From the NCBI RefSeq assembly GCF_002208095.1, contig NZ_CP017990.1:1798001-1862000 (forward strand): a stretch of 64,000 bases of DNA, given 5' to 3'. Within the stretch, counting starts at the first letter, position 1, and every line of letters begins with the position of its first letter. The notes beneath the pieces were generated by a model. It searched no databases and was not told the DNA's origin. It saw nothing but the letters and a program-made list of their open reading frames with translations. The DNA comes from Enterobacter cloacae complex sp. ECNIH7 (lineage in GTDB: Bacteria; Pseudomonadota; Gammaproteobacteria; Enterobacterales; Enterobacteriaceae). The position numbers were made by a program, and so were the translations under genes. Below, one piece after another: positions 24,355 through 33,526 of this stretch.

Positions 24355-24405
24355 TGGGGCATGGATGGGGCAAAAGTGGTATGTGAAGTTCGTTAAAGTT
24401 CGTTA
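24355..24405. other. Probable attR: integrase arm-type repeats and core
   Basis: TGGGGCA occurs at 24355-24361 and 24366-24372, 11 bp apart (one helical turn), as integrase arm-type sites do. Directly after comes a tandem 10-bp repeat AAGTTCGTTA (24386-24395, 24396-24405), a candidate core. Phage genes end before it, and the next gene is host pepN at 24610. The remaining bases to 24609 are AT-rich and presumably hold the pepN promoter, which I could not define. The left junction is outside the window, so the core is unverified. Confidence 0.5.
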
Positions 24406-24609
24406 ATCAAGCTTTATATCGATCTCGCTCATCCCTTGTTTAAAGCGCTCCTGGACGATCTTTATCGATTTTAAAAACTATGAGTTCATATTATACAAAT
24501 GTAGCAAAAAAGGGTTTTGACCCTGAAAAGATGAACATTCTGCATAGCGCGATTTGCGCAACAGGAATATATTGAAACGTTACTCGACAAACGATGCATA
24601 AGGTTTTCT

Positions 24610-27222
24610 ATGACACAACAGCCACAAGCCAAATACCGCCACGACTACCGTGCGCCGGATTACCTGATTAGCGAAATCGATCTGACTTTTGACCTGGATG
24701 CCACAAAAACCGTTGTCACGGCGGTGAGCCAGGTGACGCGCCATAGCGCAACTGCGGTGCCGCTGCGTCTGGATGGTGAAGACCTGACGCTGGTCTCCCT
24801 GCATATTAATGATGAAGCCTGGTCGGACTATAAAGAAGAAAACAACCAGCTGGTCATCGACAACCTGCCGGAACAGTTTACGCTGCGCATCGTGAATGAA
24901 ATCAGCCCGGCCGCCAACACCGCGCTGGAAGGGCTTTACCAGTCGGGCGTGGCGCTGTGTACCCAGTGTGAAGCGGAAGGGTTCCGCCATATAACCTGGT
25001 ATCTCGACCGCCCGGACGTCCTGGCGCGCTTCACCACCAAAATCATCGCCGATAAAACCCTGTATCCCTTCCTGCTCTCCAACGGTAATCGCGTAGGCGA
25101 AGGCGAGCTGGAGAATGGCCGTCACTGGGTGCAGTGGCAGGATCCCTTCCCGAAACCGTGCTACCTGTTTGCGCTGGTGGCGGGGGACTTCGACGTGCTG
25201 CGCGATACATTCAAAACGCGCTCTGGTCGCGAGGTGGCGCTGGAGCTGTTTGTTGACCGCGGCAACCTTGACCGCGCGCCGTGGGCGATGACCTCCCTCA
25301 TCAACTCCATGAAGTGGGACGAGGAGCGCTTCGGCCTGGAATATGATCTCGACATCTATATGATCGTCGCCGTCGATTTCTTCAACATGGGGGCAATGGA
25401 GAACAAAGGCCTTAACGTCTTCAACTCTAAATACGTGCTGGCGCGTACCGATACCGCAACGGATAAAGACTACCTCGATATTGAACGCGTTATCGGCCAT
25501 GAATATTTCCACAACTGGACCGGTAACCGCGTAACCTGCCGCGACTGGTTCCAGCTGAGCCTGAAAGAGGGCCTGACCGTCTTCCGCGATCAGGAGTTCA
25601 GCTCCGATCTGGGTTCACGTGCGGTGAACCGCATCAACAACGTGCGTACCATGCGCGGCCTGCAGTTTGCGGAAGATGCCAGCCCAATGGCACACCCGAT
25701 CCGCCCGGATAAAGTTATCGAAATGAACAACTTCTACACTCTGACGGTGTACGAGAAGGGCGCTGAAATTATCCGCATGATCCACACCCTGCTGGGCGAG
25801 GAGAACTTCCAGAAAGGGATGCAGCTGTACTTTGAGCGGCACGACGGCAGCGCGGCCACCTGCGACGATTTTGTGCAGGCGATGGAAGATGCCTCTAATG
25901 TCGATCTCTCTCACTTCCGCCGCTGGTACAGCCAGGCCGGGACGCCGGTTGTCACCGTCAAAGACGATTACAATCCGGAAACCGAGCAGTACACCCTAAC
26001 CATCAGCCAGCGCACGCCGCCGACGGCGGAGCAGGAAGAGAAATATCCGCTGCATATTCCGTTCAGCATTGAGCTGTACGATAACGAAGGCAAAGTCATC
26101 CCGCTCCAGAAGGGAGGCCACCCGGTACACCACGTGCTGAACGTGACTCAGGCCGAGCAGACCTTTATCTTCGATAACGTCTACTTCCAGCCGGTGCCTG
26201 CGCTGCTGTGTGAATTCTCCGCGCCGGTGAAGCTGGAATACAAGTGGAGCGATCAGCAGCTAACGTTCCTGATGCGTCACGCGCGTAACGATTTCTCCCG
26301 CTGGGATGCGGCGCAAAGCCTGCTGGCAACCTACATCAAGCTCAACGTAAACCGCCATCAGCAGGGCCAGCCGCTGTCGCTGCCTGTCCATGTGGCTGAC
26401 GCGTTCCGCGCGATCCTGCTGGATGAGAAGATTGACCCGGCTCTGGCCGCTGAAATTCTGACCCTGCCGTCAGCGACTGAAATCGCCGAGCTGTTTGACA
26501 TCATCGACCCGATTGCCATCGTGGCGGTGCGTGAAGCGCTGACCCGTACGCTGGCTGCTGAGCTGGCGGACGAGTTCCTCGCCATTTATAACGCCAACAA
26601 GCTTGATGCTTATCGCGTTGAGCACGCGGACATTGGTAAACGTTCTCTGCGTAATACCTGCCTGCGCTACCTGGCGTTTGGTGAAACCGAGCTCGCGAAC
26701 ACCCTTGTGAGCAAGCAGTATCATGAAGCGGATAACATGACCGACGCGCTGGCCGCGCTGGGTGCAAGCGTTGCCGCTGAGCTGCCGTGCCGCGACGCGC
26801 TGATGCAGGAGTACGACGACAAGTGGCATCAGGATGGCCTGGTGATGGACAAGTGGTTCATCCTGCAGGCGACCAGCCCGGCGGCCGATGCGCTCAGCAA
26901 CGTGCGCAGCCTGCTGAAGCATCGTTCCTTTACACTGAGCAACCCAAACCGCGTGCGTTCGCTGATTGGCGCGTTTGCAAGCAGCAACCCGGCCGCGTTC
27001 CACGCCGAAGACGGCAGCGGTTATCAGTTCATGGTGGAAATGCTGACCGAGCTGAACAGCCGTAACCCGCAGGTGGCGTCGCGCCTGATTGAGCCGCTGA
27101 TCCGTCTGAAACGCTACGATGCGAAGCGTCAGGCGAAAATGCGTGCCGCGCTTGAGCAGCTGAAAGGGTTGGAGAACCTGTCTGGCGATCTGTACGAGAA
27201 GATTGCTAAGGCGCTCGCCTGA
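24610..27222 (+). CDS. pepN: Aminopeptidase N
   Basis: An 870-residue zinc metallopeptidase (M1 family), full length compared with E. coli PepN. It removes N-terminal residues from peptides in the cytoplasm in the last steps of protein turnover. The substrate-anchoring GAMEN motif (about 261-265) and zinc site HEYFHNW with downstream Glu (about 297-320) are intact; NKGLNVFNSKYVLA and the C-terminal helical cap are conserved. The prophage ends just upstream, so the gene keeps its coding region, but its promoter may include or border phage-derived sequence. Confidence 0.97.
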   Translation: MTQQPQAKYRHDYRAPDYLISEIDLTFDLDATKTVVTAVSQVTRHSATAVPLRLDGEDLTLVSLHINDEAWSDYKEENNQLVIDNLPEQFTLRIVNEISPAANTALEGLYQSGVALCTQCEAEGFRHITWYLDRPDVLARFTTKIIADKTLYPFLLSNGNRVGEGELENGRHWVQWQDPFPKPCYLFALVAGDFDVLRDTFKTRSGREVALELFVDRGNLDRAPWAMTSLINSMKWDEERFGLEYDLDIYMIVAVDFFNMGAMENKGLNVFNSKYVLARTDTATDKDYLDIERVIGHEYFHNWTGNRVTCRDWFQLSLKEGLTVFRDQEFSSDLGSRAVNRINNVRTMRGLQFAEDASPMAHPIRPDKVIEMNNFYTLTVYEKGAEIIRMIHTLLGEENFQKGMQLYFERHDGSAATCDDFVQAMEDASNVDLSHFRRWYSQAGTPVVTVKDDYNPETEQYTLTISQRTPPTAEQEEKYPLHIPFSIELYDNEGKVIPLQKGGHPVHHVLNVTQAEQTFIFDNVYFQPVPALLCEFSAPVKLEYKWSDQQLTFLMRHARNDFSRWDAAQSLLATYIKLNVNRHQQGQPLSLPVHVADAFRAILLDEKIDPALAAEILTLPSATEIAELFDIIDPIAIVAVREALTRTLAAELADEFLAIYNANKLDAYRVEHADIGKRSLRNTCLRYLAFGETELANTLVSKQYHEADNMTDALAALGASVAAELPCRDALMQEYDDKWHQDGLVMDKWFILQATSPAADALSNVRSLLKHRSFTLSNPNRVRSLIGAFASSNPAAFHAEDGSGYQFMVEMLTELNSRNPQVASRLIEPLIRLKRYDAKRQAKMRAALEQLKGLENLSGDLYEKIAKALA

Positions 27223-27254
27223 TGTAAAAAATGCCGGTGGGCAGGTAAACGCAA

Positions 27255-27280
27255 AACGGCAACCTCGGTTGCCGTTTTTT
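27255..27280 (+). terminator. pepN terminator
   Basis: AACGGCAACC / GGTTGCCGTT, a perfect 10-bp stem with TC between the arms (a few terminal pairs will open to form the loop), followed by T. Lies between the convergent pepN and ssuB genes. Confidence 0.85.
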
Positions 27281-27287
27281 GTGTTTT

Positions 27288-27316
27288 CTCCCCGCGGGAG
27301 AGGGCCGGGGTGAGGG
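27288..27316. repeat. Enterobacterial intergenic repeat (GGGAGAGGGCCGGGGTGAGGG type)
   Basis: CTCCC/GGGAG palindrome followed by GGGCCGGGGTGAGGG, a dispersed element I recall as very common between genes of Enterobacter, Klebsiella and relatives. It ends 2 bases before the ssuB stop codon and may form part of the 3' end of the ssu transcript. Confidence 0.6.
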
Positions 27317-27318
27317 CA

Positions 27319-28089
27319 TCAGGCATTAGCCTTGGCTCGCTGTAACTCCGTCCCCCCGCGCTTCATCACCCGATCCAATACCTCAGCTTCCAGCTCCGCC
27401 AGCCTTGCAGAGCCCACGCGGCGAGGGCGCGGAAGATCCACCGTCAGATCCAGGCCTATTTTCCCGTCCTCTATTAACAGCACCCGGTCAGCCATCGCGA
27501 CGGCTTCGCTCACGTCATGCGTCACCAGCAGTACCGTAAAGCCGTGCGCCTGCCAGAGGGATCCAATCAAATCCTGCATTTCGATCCGCGTCAGGGCGTC
27601 GAGCGCGCCGAGCGGTTCATCAAGCAACAGCAGGCCCGGACGGTGAATTAGCGCACGCGCCAGCGCCACGCGCTGCTTCTGCCCACCCGAGAGGGCTGCC
27701 GGCCATTCGCCCGCACGATTTTCCAGCCCAACGGCGGCCAGCGCCTGGCGGGCTTCATCCCGCCAGCTGCCCTTAAGACCGAGCCCGACATTGTCGATAA
27801 CCGTTTTCCACGGCAGCAGGCGTGCATCCTGAAACATCATGCGGGTATCGTCCTGAATATTCGAAAGCGGCGTCGTTCCTGCCAGAATGTCACCGCCGTT
27901 GGGGGCTTCCAGCCCGGCCAGAAGCCGTAGCAGGGTACTCTTGCCGCCGCCGCTGCGACCAACAACGGCCACAAATTGTCCGGCGGGAATGTGCAGATCC
28001 AGCCCGTTAAGAATGGTGTTTTCGCCGTAGCGTTTGGTCACGCCGTTCAGCAGTAACGGCGTTCCCTGATTCAGTCGTGCAGTGTTCAT
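27319..28089 (-). CDS. ssuB: Aliphatic sulfonate ABC transporter, ATP-binding protein
   Basis: A 256-residue ATPase powering sulfonate import. Walker [11 protein letters not shown]-loop region [11 protein letters not shown], signature LSGGQKQR, Walker [14 protein letters not shown] and the switch His in VTHDVSEA are all present. Start ATG 28089 overlaps the ssuC stop by 4 bases (ATGA), which rules out the longer open frame upstream. Last gene of the ssuEADCB operon. C-terminal residues [11 protein letters not shown] differ from E. coli, as is common. Confidence 0.95.
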   Translation of the reverse strand: MNTARLNQGTPLLLNGVTKRYGENTILNGLDLHIPAGQFVAVVGRSGGGKSTLLRLLAGLEAPNGGDILAGTTPLSNIQDDTRMMFQDARLLPWKTVIDNVGLGLKGSWRDEARQALAAVGLENRAGEWPAALSGGQKQRVALARALIHRPGLLLLDEPLGALDALTRIEMQDLIGSLWQAHGFTVLLVTHDVSEAVAMADRVLLIEDGKIGLDLTVDLPRPRRVGSARLAELEAEVLDRVMKRGGTELQRAKANA

Positions 28090-28877
28090 GCTTTCGCCTC
28101 CTGAAGGGTATAGGCCGGGTTCCAGCGCAGCCAGCTGCGCTCCAGCCACTGGGCGCTGACGTCGGCGAGCTTGCCGAGCAGGGCATACAGAATGATGGCA
28201 ACCACCACCACGTCCGTTTGCAGGAATTCGCGGGCGTTCATCGCCAGGTAGCCAATGCCTGAGTTGGCCGAGATGGTCTCTGCCACAATCAGCGTCAGCC
28301 ACATCAGGCCGAGCGCAAAACGCACCCCGACCATAATAGAGGGCAGGGCGCCCGGCAGAATCACGTGAATAAAGAGGGAAAAACCCGATAAGCCGTAGCT
28401 GCGCGCCATCTCCACCAGACCGCGATCGATGTTGCGGATGCCGTGCCAGGTGTTGATGTAAATCGGGAACAATGTGCCCAGCGCCACGAGGAAGATCTTG
28501 GCGCTCTCATCAATCCCAAACCACAGGATAACCAGCGGGATCAGCGCCAGATGCGGCACGTTGCGCAGCATCTGAATGGAGGTATCCAGCAGCCGCTCGC
28601 CCCAGCGGGAAAGGCCGCTGATCAAGCCCAGAACCAGACCGATGCTGCCGCCGATGGAAAACCCAATCACGGCGCGCCAGGAGCTGATCGCCAGATGCTG
28701 CCACAGCTCGCCGCTCACGCTCAGCGACCAGAACGCTTCTACGACGCCCTCCGGAGAGGGCAGAATGCGGCTCGACAGCCAGCCGGTGGATGACGCGAGC
28801 TGCCAGAGAGCCACAATGCCGACGGGTAAAAACCACGGCGCGGCGCGCAGCAGCCATTTTTGTGAGGTGGCAGACAT
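28086..28877 (-). CDS. ssuC: Aliphatic sulfonate ABC transporter, permease
   Basis: A 263-residue inner-membrane permease with about six helices. ATG 28877 is chosen over GTG 28883 because AAGGAG lies 5 bases upstream and the length then equals E. coli SsuC. The EAA-type loop [28 protein letters not shown] contacts the ATPase. It forms the channel through which sulfonates delivered by the binding protein enter the cell. Overlaps ssuB by 4 bases and lies 9 bases after ssuD. Confidence 0.95.
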   Translation of the reverse strand: MSATSQKWLLRAAPWFLPVGIVALWQLASSTGWLSSRILPSPEGVVEAFWSLSVSGELWQHLAISSWRAVIGFSIGGSIGLVLGLISGLSRWGERLLDTSIQMLRNVPHLALIPLVILWFGIDESAKIFLVALGTLFPIYINTWHGIRNIDRGLVEMARSYGLSGFSLFIHVILPGALPSIMVGVRFALGLMWLTLIVAETISANSGIGYLAMNAREFLQTDVVVVAIILYALLGKLADVSAQWLERSWLRWNPAYTLQEAKA

Positions 28878-28886
28878 GGTCACTCC

Positions 28887-30032
28887 TTAGCTCTGTGCGG
28901 CTTTGCGTGGAATAAACTCGTTCGCCACGGCTTCGCCCTGAAGCTGAAGCCGCTGCGGCTGCGGAATCTCCGGGATGGCGACATCCAGATGCGGGAATAA
29001 CAGCTCGCCCACCTTGTACGCCTCTTCCAGATGCGGATAACCGGAGAGAATAAAGCTGTCGATACCCAGGTCTGCGTATTCATTAATGCGGGCGGCTACG
29101 GTCGGACCGTCGCCGACCAGCGCCGTGCCCGCACCGCCGCGCACCAGGCCGACGCCCGCCCACAGGTTCGGGCTGATCTCCAGATTCTCGCGCTTGCCGT
29201 TGTGCAGGGACGCCATTCGGTGCTGTCCGACGGAGTCGGTTTTGGCAAACGCGGCCTGCGCCCTGGCGATGGTCTCATCGTCCAGATGGGAAATCAGACG
29301 GTCGGCGGCCTGCCAGGCTTCTTCATTGGTTTCGCGCACGATTACGTGCAGGCGAATACCGAAGCGCACCTTGCGGCCATGGGCGGCCGCCTTCGCGCGT
29401 ACCTGGGCAATTTTTTCTTTCACCAGCTCAGGCGGTTCGCCCCAGGTAAGATAGAGATCGACCTGCTCTGCCGCCAGATCCTGGGCCACATCCGACGATC
29501 CGCCAAAATAGAGCGGCGGGCGCGGCTGCTGAACCGGTGGGAAGTAGAGTTTCGCGTCGCGAACGTGAATATGCTTGCCTTCAAAGGTGACGGTTTCCCC
29601 TTCCAGCAGACGTCGCCAGACGCGGGTGAACTCGGCGGAGGCTTCATAGCGCTCGGTATGGTCGAGGAACACCCCATCGCCCGCCAGCTCCTGCGGGTCG
29701 CTGCCCGTCACCAGGTTAAACAGGGCGCGACCGTTGGATAGCCTGTCCAGCGTTGCCGCCTGACGCGCCGCCACGGTAGGGGAGACTACGCTCGGGCGTA
29801 AGGCAACCAGGAACTTCAGACGCTGGGTGACCGGGATCATCGATGCGGCCACCAGCCAGGCATCTTCACATGAACGTCCGGTCGGGATCAGCACCCCGGT
29901 GAAACCGATTCGGTCCGCCGCCTGCGCAATCTGCTGCAGGTAGCCGTGGTCAACCGGGCGCGAGCCCTCTTCTGTACCAAGATAGTGTCCATCACCGTGG
30001 GTGGGTAAAAACCAGAAAAGATTCAGACTCAT
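28887..30032 (-). CDS. ssuD: FMNH2-dependent alkanesulfonate monooxygenase
   Basis: A 381-residue flavin monooxygenase of the luciferase-like superfamily, the same length as in E. coli. It cleaves alkanesulfonates to aldehyde and sulfite using FMNH2 supplied by SsuE. Conserved stretches include [19 protein letters not shown] at the start, [14 protein letters not shown] with the active-site Cys, [18 protein letters not shown] and [17 protein letters not shown]. The start overlaps the ssuA stop by 4 bases. Typically expressed only when sulfate and cysteine are scarce. Confidence 0.97.
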   Translation of the reverse strand: MSLNLFWFLPTHGDGHYLGTEEGSRPVDHGYLQQIAQAADRIGFTGVLIPTGRSCEDAWLVAASMIPVTQRLKFLVALRPSVVSPTVAARQAATLDRLSNGRALFNLVTGSDPQELAGDGVFLDHTERYEASAEFTRVWRRLLEGETVTFEGKHIHVRDAKLYFPPVQQPRPPLYFGGSSDVAQDLAAEQVDLYLTWGEPPELVKEKIAQVRAKAAAHGRKVRFGIRLHVIVRETNEEAWQAADRLISHLDDETIARAQAAFAKTDSVGQHRMASLHNGKRENLEISPNLWAGVGLVRGGAGTALVGDGPTVAARINEYADLGIDSFILSGYPHLEEAYKVGELLFPHLDVAIPEIPQPQRLQLQGEAVANEFIPRKAAQS

Positions 30033-30991
30033 GATTTAGCTCCTTCTTTGCCTGCGGGCTGCCAGATGCGTTCGCGGATAGTGACCTGTTTTGGCACCAG
30101 GTGGTTTTGATAGAAAAGGTCAGCCGTTTGTTGCTGAAGCGCGGCGACGTGCGCGTCCACGGGCGTAATGGTGGTCGGCGGACGGTGGTTGAGATAGCTC
30201 GCGATCACCGGCTCAGGTAAGCCCATGGTTTTCGCCAGCAGGGCAATGCTCTCCTGACGCTGGGTCTGGGTCAGCGCATCGGCCTGGGTAAAGGTATCCA
30301 GTACGCCCTGAATAAATGCGCCGTTCTTTTCCGCATAAGGACGCGAGGCCAGATAGAACGAGCCGGTCTGCTTCAGCGTGGTACCGTCTTTCAGCACGCG
30401 AACGCCGCCCTGCAGCAATGCGGCGGAGTAGTACGGATCCCAGATGGCCCAGGCATCAACGTTCTTCTGCTGGAACGCGGCGCGGGCGTCAGCGGGAGTC
30501 AGGTAGACGGGCTGAATGTCGGTGAACTTGAGTCCGGCCTCTTGCAGAGCTCGCAGCAAAAGGTTGTGTGAGCTGGAACCTTTCTGGAAAGCAACTTTAT
30601 GTCCTCTAAGGTCGGCGACGCTTTTAATGTCGCTGTTTTCAGGCACCAGAATCACTTCGGCCTTCGGTTTGGGCGGCTCAACGCCAACATAGACGAGGTC
30701 CGCTCCCGCCGCCTGGGCAAATATCGGCGGAATATCGCCCGTGCTGCCGAGATCGATACTGCCGACGTTCAGGGCCTCCAGCATCTGCGGGCCAGCAGGG
30801 AACTCCACCCAGGAGAATTTGGTGTTCGGGAAGCGTTTTTCCAGCAGCTGGTGGCTTTTTGCCAGCACCATGCTGACGCTGCCTTTCTGATAGCCAATGC
30901 GCAAACTTTCCGGAGCCGTTTCTGCGGCATGGGCCAGCGAGGTAAGCGCCATCAGACCTGCCAGGCCGATGCGGGTTAACGTTTTAAACAT
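30029..30991 (-). CDS. ssuA: Aliphatic sulfonate-binding periplasmic protein
   Basis: A 320-residue binding protein. ATG 30991 follows AAGGAG and begins a clear signal peptide ([24 protein letters not shown]), so longer open-frame starts are rejected. The mature domain has the SsuA/THI5-like pattern [53 protein letters not shown] and [15 protein letters not shown]. It captures alkanesulfonates in the periplasm and hands them to SsuBC. The start overlaps the ssuE stop by 8 bases. Confidence 0.96.
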   Translation of the reverse strand: MFKTLTRIGLAGLMALTSLAHAAETAPESLRIGYQKGSVSMVLAKSHQLLEKRFPNTKFSWVEFPAGPQMLEALNVGSIDLGSTGDIPPIFAQAAGADLVYVGVEPPKPKAEVILVPENSDIKSVADLRGHKVAFQKGSSSHNLLLRALQEAGLKFTDIQPVYLTPADARAAFQQKNVDAWAIWDPYYSAALLQGGVRVLKDGTTLKQTGSFYLASRPYAEKNGAFIQGVLDTFTQADALTQTQRQESIALLAKTMGLPEPVIASYLNHRPPTTITPVDAHVAALQQQTADLFYQNHLVPKQVTIRERIWQPAGKEGAKS

Positions 30992-31559
30992 GTGCGACTC
31001 CTTGAGGCTGACCAAACGCCGGGGCCTGGATATCCCTGCGGTGCAGAGCGTGCCAGAAGGTTTCCAGTGCGTTATCGAGGCGGGTTTGCAGGTTGGGCGT
31101 AAAATGAGGTTTATGTTGATAATCGATAACCTGGGAGTCATCTGCGAAAACGCCGTGGAGGATCTCCTGCGCTTTCAGCGCGTTCAGCACCGGCTTCAGG
31201 GCATAATCCACGGCCAATAAATGGGCAACCGTACCGCCCGTTGCCAGCGGCAGCACGACTTTGCCGTCCAGGGCGCGCTCCGGAAGCAGATCGAGCAGGG
31301 TTTTCAGCGCCCCGGAAAAGGAGGCTTTATAAATAGGCGTTGCCACAATTAAGCCGTCAGCGCCGTTAAGCTGCTCGATCAGCGTTTTAAGCGCAGGGCT
31401 GTCGAAACGGGCATAGAGCAGATCTTCAGGTTCGAAGTTATGCAGGTTCCAGTGGCACACTTCCACATCCAGGGCATTGAGTTTTTCGCGGGCATATTCC
31501 AGCAGGGCGCTGGAGCGCGAAGGGAATCGTGGACTTCCGGCCAGGGTAATGACGCGCAT
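30984..31559 (-). CDS. ssuE: NADPH-dependent FMN reductase of the sulfonate system
   Basis: A 191-residue flavodoxin-fold reductase, the same length as in E. coli. LAGSPRFPSRSSALLEYA forms the FMN-phosphate loop, and TPIYKASFSGALKTLLDLLPE plus LPLATGGTVAHLLAVDYALKPVL are conserved. It supplies FMNH2 to SsuD. First gene of the operon, with a strong AAGGAGG before ATG 31559; the 140 bases upstream are AT-rich and, by analogy with E. coli, should hold the Cbl-activated promoter, though I could not fix an operator. Confidence 0.96.
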   Translation of the reverse strand: MRVITLAGSPRFPSRSSALLEYAREKLNALDVEVCHWNLHNFEPEDLLYARFDSPALKTLIEQLNGADGLIVATPIYKASFSGALKTLLDLLPERALDGKVVLPLATGGTVAHLLAVDYALKPVLNALKAQEILHGVFADDSQVIDYQHKPHFTPNLQTRLDNALETFWHALHRRDIQAPAFGQPQGVAHV

Positions 31560-31696
31560 ACTTCCTCCTTATAACCAATTGTTTGCTTTTATCTAACATT
31601 CATAACAATTTTCAGGAGTGTGACACCGCGCGGTTATTCCACTAAATGATTTATCTGCAATTAAAATGCGAAAAAGTGCATAAGAAATAGACGGGA

Positions 31697-31712
31697 AGGT
31701 AAACGATTGCGT
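31697..31712 (+). promoter_or_regulatory. PurR-like operator upstream of pyrD
   Basis: AGGTAAACGATTGCGT matches 13 of 16 positions of the PurR consensus ACGCAAACGTTTGCGT. It lies about 60 bases ahead of the pyrD -10 region; pyrD is known to be weakly repressed by PurR in E. coli. Confidence 0.65.
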
Positions 31713-31763
31713 TTTGCGCTGATTTTTTGCCGCAGGTCAATTCCCTTTCGCGCGTGGATCGCC

Positions 31764-31807
31764 CATAATCCCCTCCCGGTTTGCACACCGGGAATCCAGG
31801 AGAGTTC
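31764..31807 (+). promoter_or_regulatory. pyrD -10 element and start-switching leader hairpin
   Basis: CATAAT (31764-31769) is followed by a pyrimidine-rich start window and then the hairpin TCCCGGT / ACCGGGA (31774-31780, 31787-31793) just before the AGGAG ribosome site at 31798-31802. In enteric pyrC and pyrD, pyrimidine levels shift the transcription start by a few bases, so that the hairpin forms and blocks translation only when CTP is plentiful. The arrangement seen here fits that mechanism. Confidence 0.7.
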
Positions 31808-32818
31808 ATGTACTACCCCTTCGTTCGTAAAGCCCTTTTCCAGCTCGACCCTGAGCGCGCTCATGAATTTACATTCCAGCAATTACGTCGTATTACCGGA
31901 ACGCCGCTGGCCGCTCTGGTGCGTCAGAATGTGCCGGAAAAACCTGTGCAGTGCATGGGTCTGACCTTTAAAAATCCGCTGGGTCTGGCGGCCGGTCTGG
32001 ACAAAAATGGCGAGTGCATTGATGCCCTGGGCGCGATGGGCTTTGGCTCCATTGAAATCGGCACCGTCACGCCGCGCCCGCAGCCGGGAAATGACAAGCC
32101 GCGCCTGTTCCGCCTGGTTGAAGCCGAAGGGCTGATCAACCGCATGGGCTTTAATAACCTCGGTGTTGATCACCTGGTTGAGAACGTAAAAAAAGCCCAT
32201 TTTGACGGGATATTAGGCATCAATATCGGCAAAAATAAAGACACGCCGGTTGAGCAGGGTAAATATGACTATCTGATTTGTATGGAAAAAGTCTACGCCT
32301 ATGCCGGTTATATCGCGGTGAATATTTCTTCACCCAATACTCCGGGTCTGCGTTCCTTACAATATGGCGAAGCGCTGGACGATCTTCTGAGTGCCATTAA
32401 AAATAAACAAAATGAACTCCAGACGATCCACCATAAATATGTTCCGGTCGCGGTTAAGATCGCCCCGGATCTTTCTCCTGAAGAATTGATCCAGGTTGCC
32501 GACAGTTTGGTTCGCCATAATATTGATGGTGTTATTGCGACCAATACCACTCTCGATCGTTCCCTCGTGCAGGGAATGAAAAACTGTGACGAAGCGGGTG
32601 GGTTAAGTGGACGTCCGGTGCAATTAAAAAGCACCGAAATTATTCGCGCCCTGTCTGCGGAATTAAAAGGACGTCTGCCGATTATTGGCGTCGGCGGCAT
32701 TGACTCAGTGATTGCTGCGCGCGAGAAGATGGCGGCAGGTGCGTCACTGGTGCAAATCTATTCCGGCTTTATTTTTAAAGGACCGCCGCTGATTAAAGAA
32801 ATCGTTACTCATATCTAA
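31808..32818 (+). CDS. pyrD: Dihydroorotate dehydrogenase (quinone)
   Basis: A 336-residue class 2 enzyme, same length as in E. coli, oxidising dihydroorotate to orotate with quinone at the inner-membrane surface (fourth step of pyrimidine synthesis). The amphipathic N-terminal helices ([20 protein letters not shown]) that bind quinone are present, with [26 protein letters not shown] (catalytic Ser) and VGGIDS flavin motifs. ATG 31808 follows the leader hairpin and AGGAG; an open-frame start at 31781 lies inside the hairpin and is rejected. Confidence 0.97.
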   Translation: MYYPFVRKALFQLDPERAHEFTFQQLRRITGTPLAALVRQNVPEKPVQCMGLTFKNPLGLAAGLDKNGECIDALGAMGFGSIEIGTVTPRPQPGNDKPRLFRLVEAEGLINRMGFNNLGVDHLVENVKKAHFDGILGINIGKNKDTPVEQGKYDYLICMEKVYAYAGYIAVNISSPNTPGLRSLQYGEALDDLLSAIKNKQNELQTIHHKYVPVAVKIAPDLSPEELIQVADSLVRHNIDGVIATNTTLDRSLVQGMKNCDEAGGLSGRPVQLKSTEIIRALSAELKGRLPIIGVGGIDSVIAAREKMAAGASLVQIYSGFIFKGPPLIKEIVTHI

Positions 32819-32835
32819 TCTTTTCTCTTAATCAG

Positions 32836-32870
32836 ACAACCAGGGCTTTATTTCCAGCCCTGGTTGTTTT
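32836..32870 (+). terminator. pyrD terminator
   Basis: ACAACCAGGGCT / AGCCCTGGTTGT, a perfect 12-bp stem with an 8-base loop, followed by T. Confidence 0.9.
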
Positions 32871-32983
32871 ATATTCCGTCACTGTTGCTTATTTAGTCAT
32901 TATAGTCTTTTATTAATGGTGTTATAAACGAGGCGGCAAACAGGACATTTTTAGTACAGGACGTTTGGGGACGGGAGAGACAC

Positions 32984-33526
32984 ATGCGAATTAAACCTGA
33001 CGATAACTGGCGCTGGTATTTTTGCGACGAGCATGACCGAATGATGCTCGATTTAGCCAATGGCATGTTGTTTCGTTCTCGTTTTGCCCGCCGAATGTTA
33101 ACCCCGGATGCATTTTCCCCGTCGGGCTTTTGCGTTGACGATGCGGCGCTTTATTTCTCCTTTGAAGAAAAATGCCGGGATCTGGTGCTCTCTAAAGAGC
33201 AGCGTGCCGAGTTAGTATTAAATGCGCTGGTGGCTATCCGCTTCCTGAAACCGCAAATGCCAAAAAGCTGGCATTTTCTTGCGCATGGTATGAGCTGGAC
33301 CCCGGCAACGGGTGACGCGGCCAGCGTCAATCTAAGCGATACCGCAGAAGAGGTGAGCCTGCTGGTGGTTGAGCCAGGCGAAAATGCTGCGCTCTGCCTG
33401 CTGGCACAGCCCGGCGTAACCATTGCCGGGCGGACGATGCAGCTTGGCGATGCCATTAAAGTGATGAACGACAGGCTGAAGCCGCAGCTGCGGGTAGATT
33501 CCTTCAGCCTTGAACAGGCGGTTTAA
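32984..33526 (+). CDS. zapC: Cell division factor ZapC
   Basis: A 180-residue cytoplasmic protein, full length against E. coli ZapC (YcbW). It binds FtsZ and promotes lateral bundling of protofilaments at the Z ring. The start [28 protein letters not shown] and the C-terminal [23 protein letters not shown] are characteristic. Its stop codon overlaps the stop of the convergent ycbX gene (TTAA at 33523-33526), leaving no intergenic space. Confidence 0.95.
   Translation: MRIKPDDNWRWYFCDEHDRMMLDLANGMLFRSRFARRMLTPDAFSPSGFCVDDAALYFSFEEKCRDLVLSKEQRAELVLNALVAIRFLKPQMPKSWHFLAHGMSWTPATGDAASVNLSDTAEEVSLLVVEPGENAALCLLAQPGVTIAGRTMQLGDAIKVMNDRLKPQLRVDSFSLEQAV

Larger units (their letters stand above)
1..24405 (+). 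mobile_element. Prophage, late-gene half (HK97-type head, lambda-like tail)
   Basis: A contiguous run of lysis, packaging, head and tail genes on the + strand, ending in a SOS-controlled dinI-like gene and a repeat-rich junction before the host gene pepN. Gene order (lysis, HNH, cos region, terminases, portal, protease, capsid, tail, fibre) fits a cos-type siphovirus integrated with its integrase end to the left. Integrase, repressor and replication genes are not in the window, so the left end is missing. All structural genes look intact, so the element may be functional; this cannot be decided from the visible half. The right boundary is placed at a tandem 10-bp repeat and is approximate. 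Confidence 0.93.

Noticed and set aside
24580..25512. A 310-codon open frame on the minus strand opposite the 5' half of pepN
   Set aside because: Shadow of pepN; it would run through the catalytic region of the sense gene.
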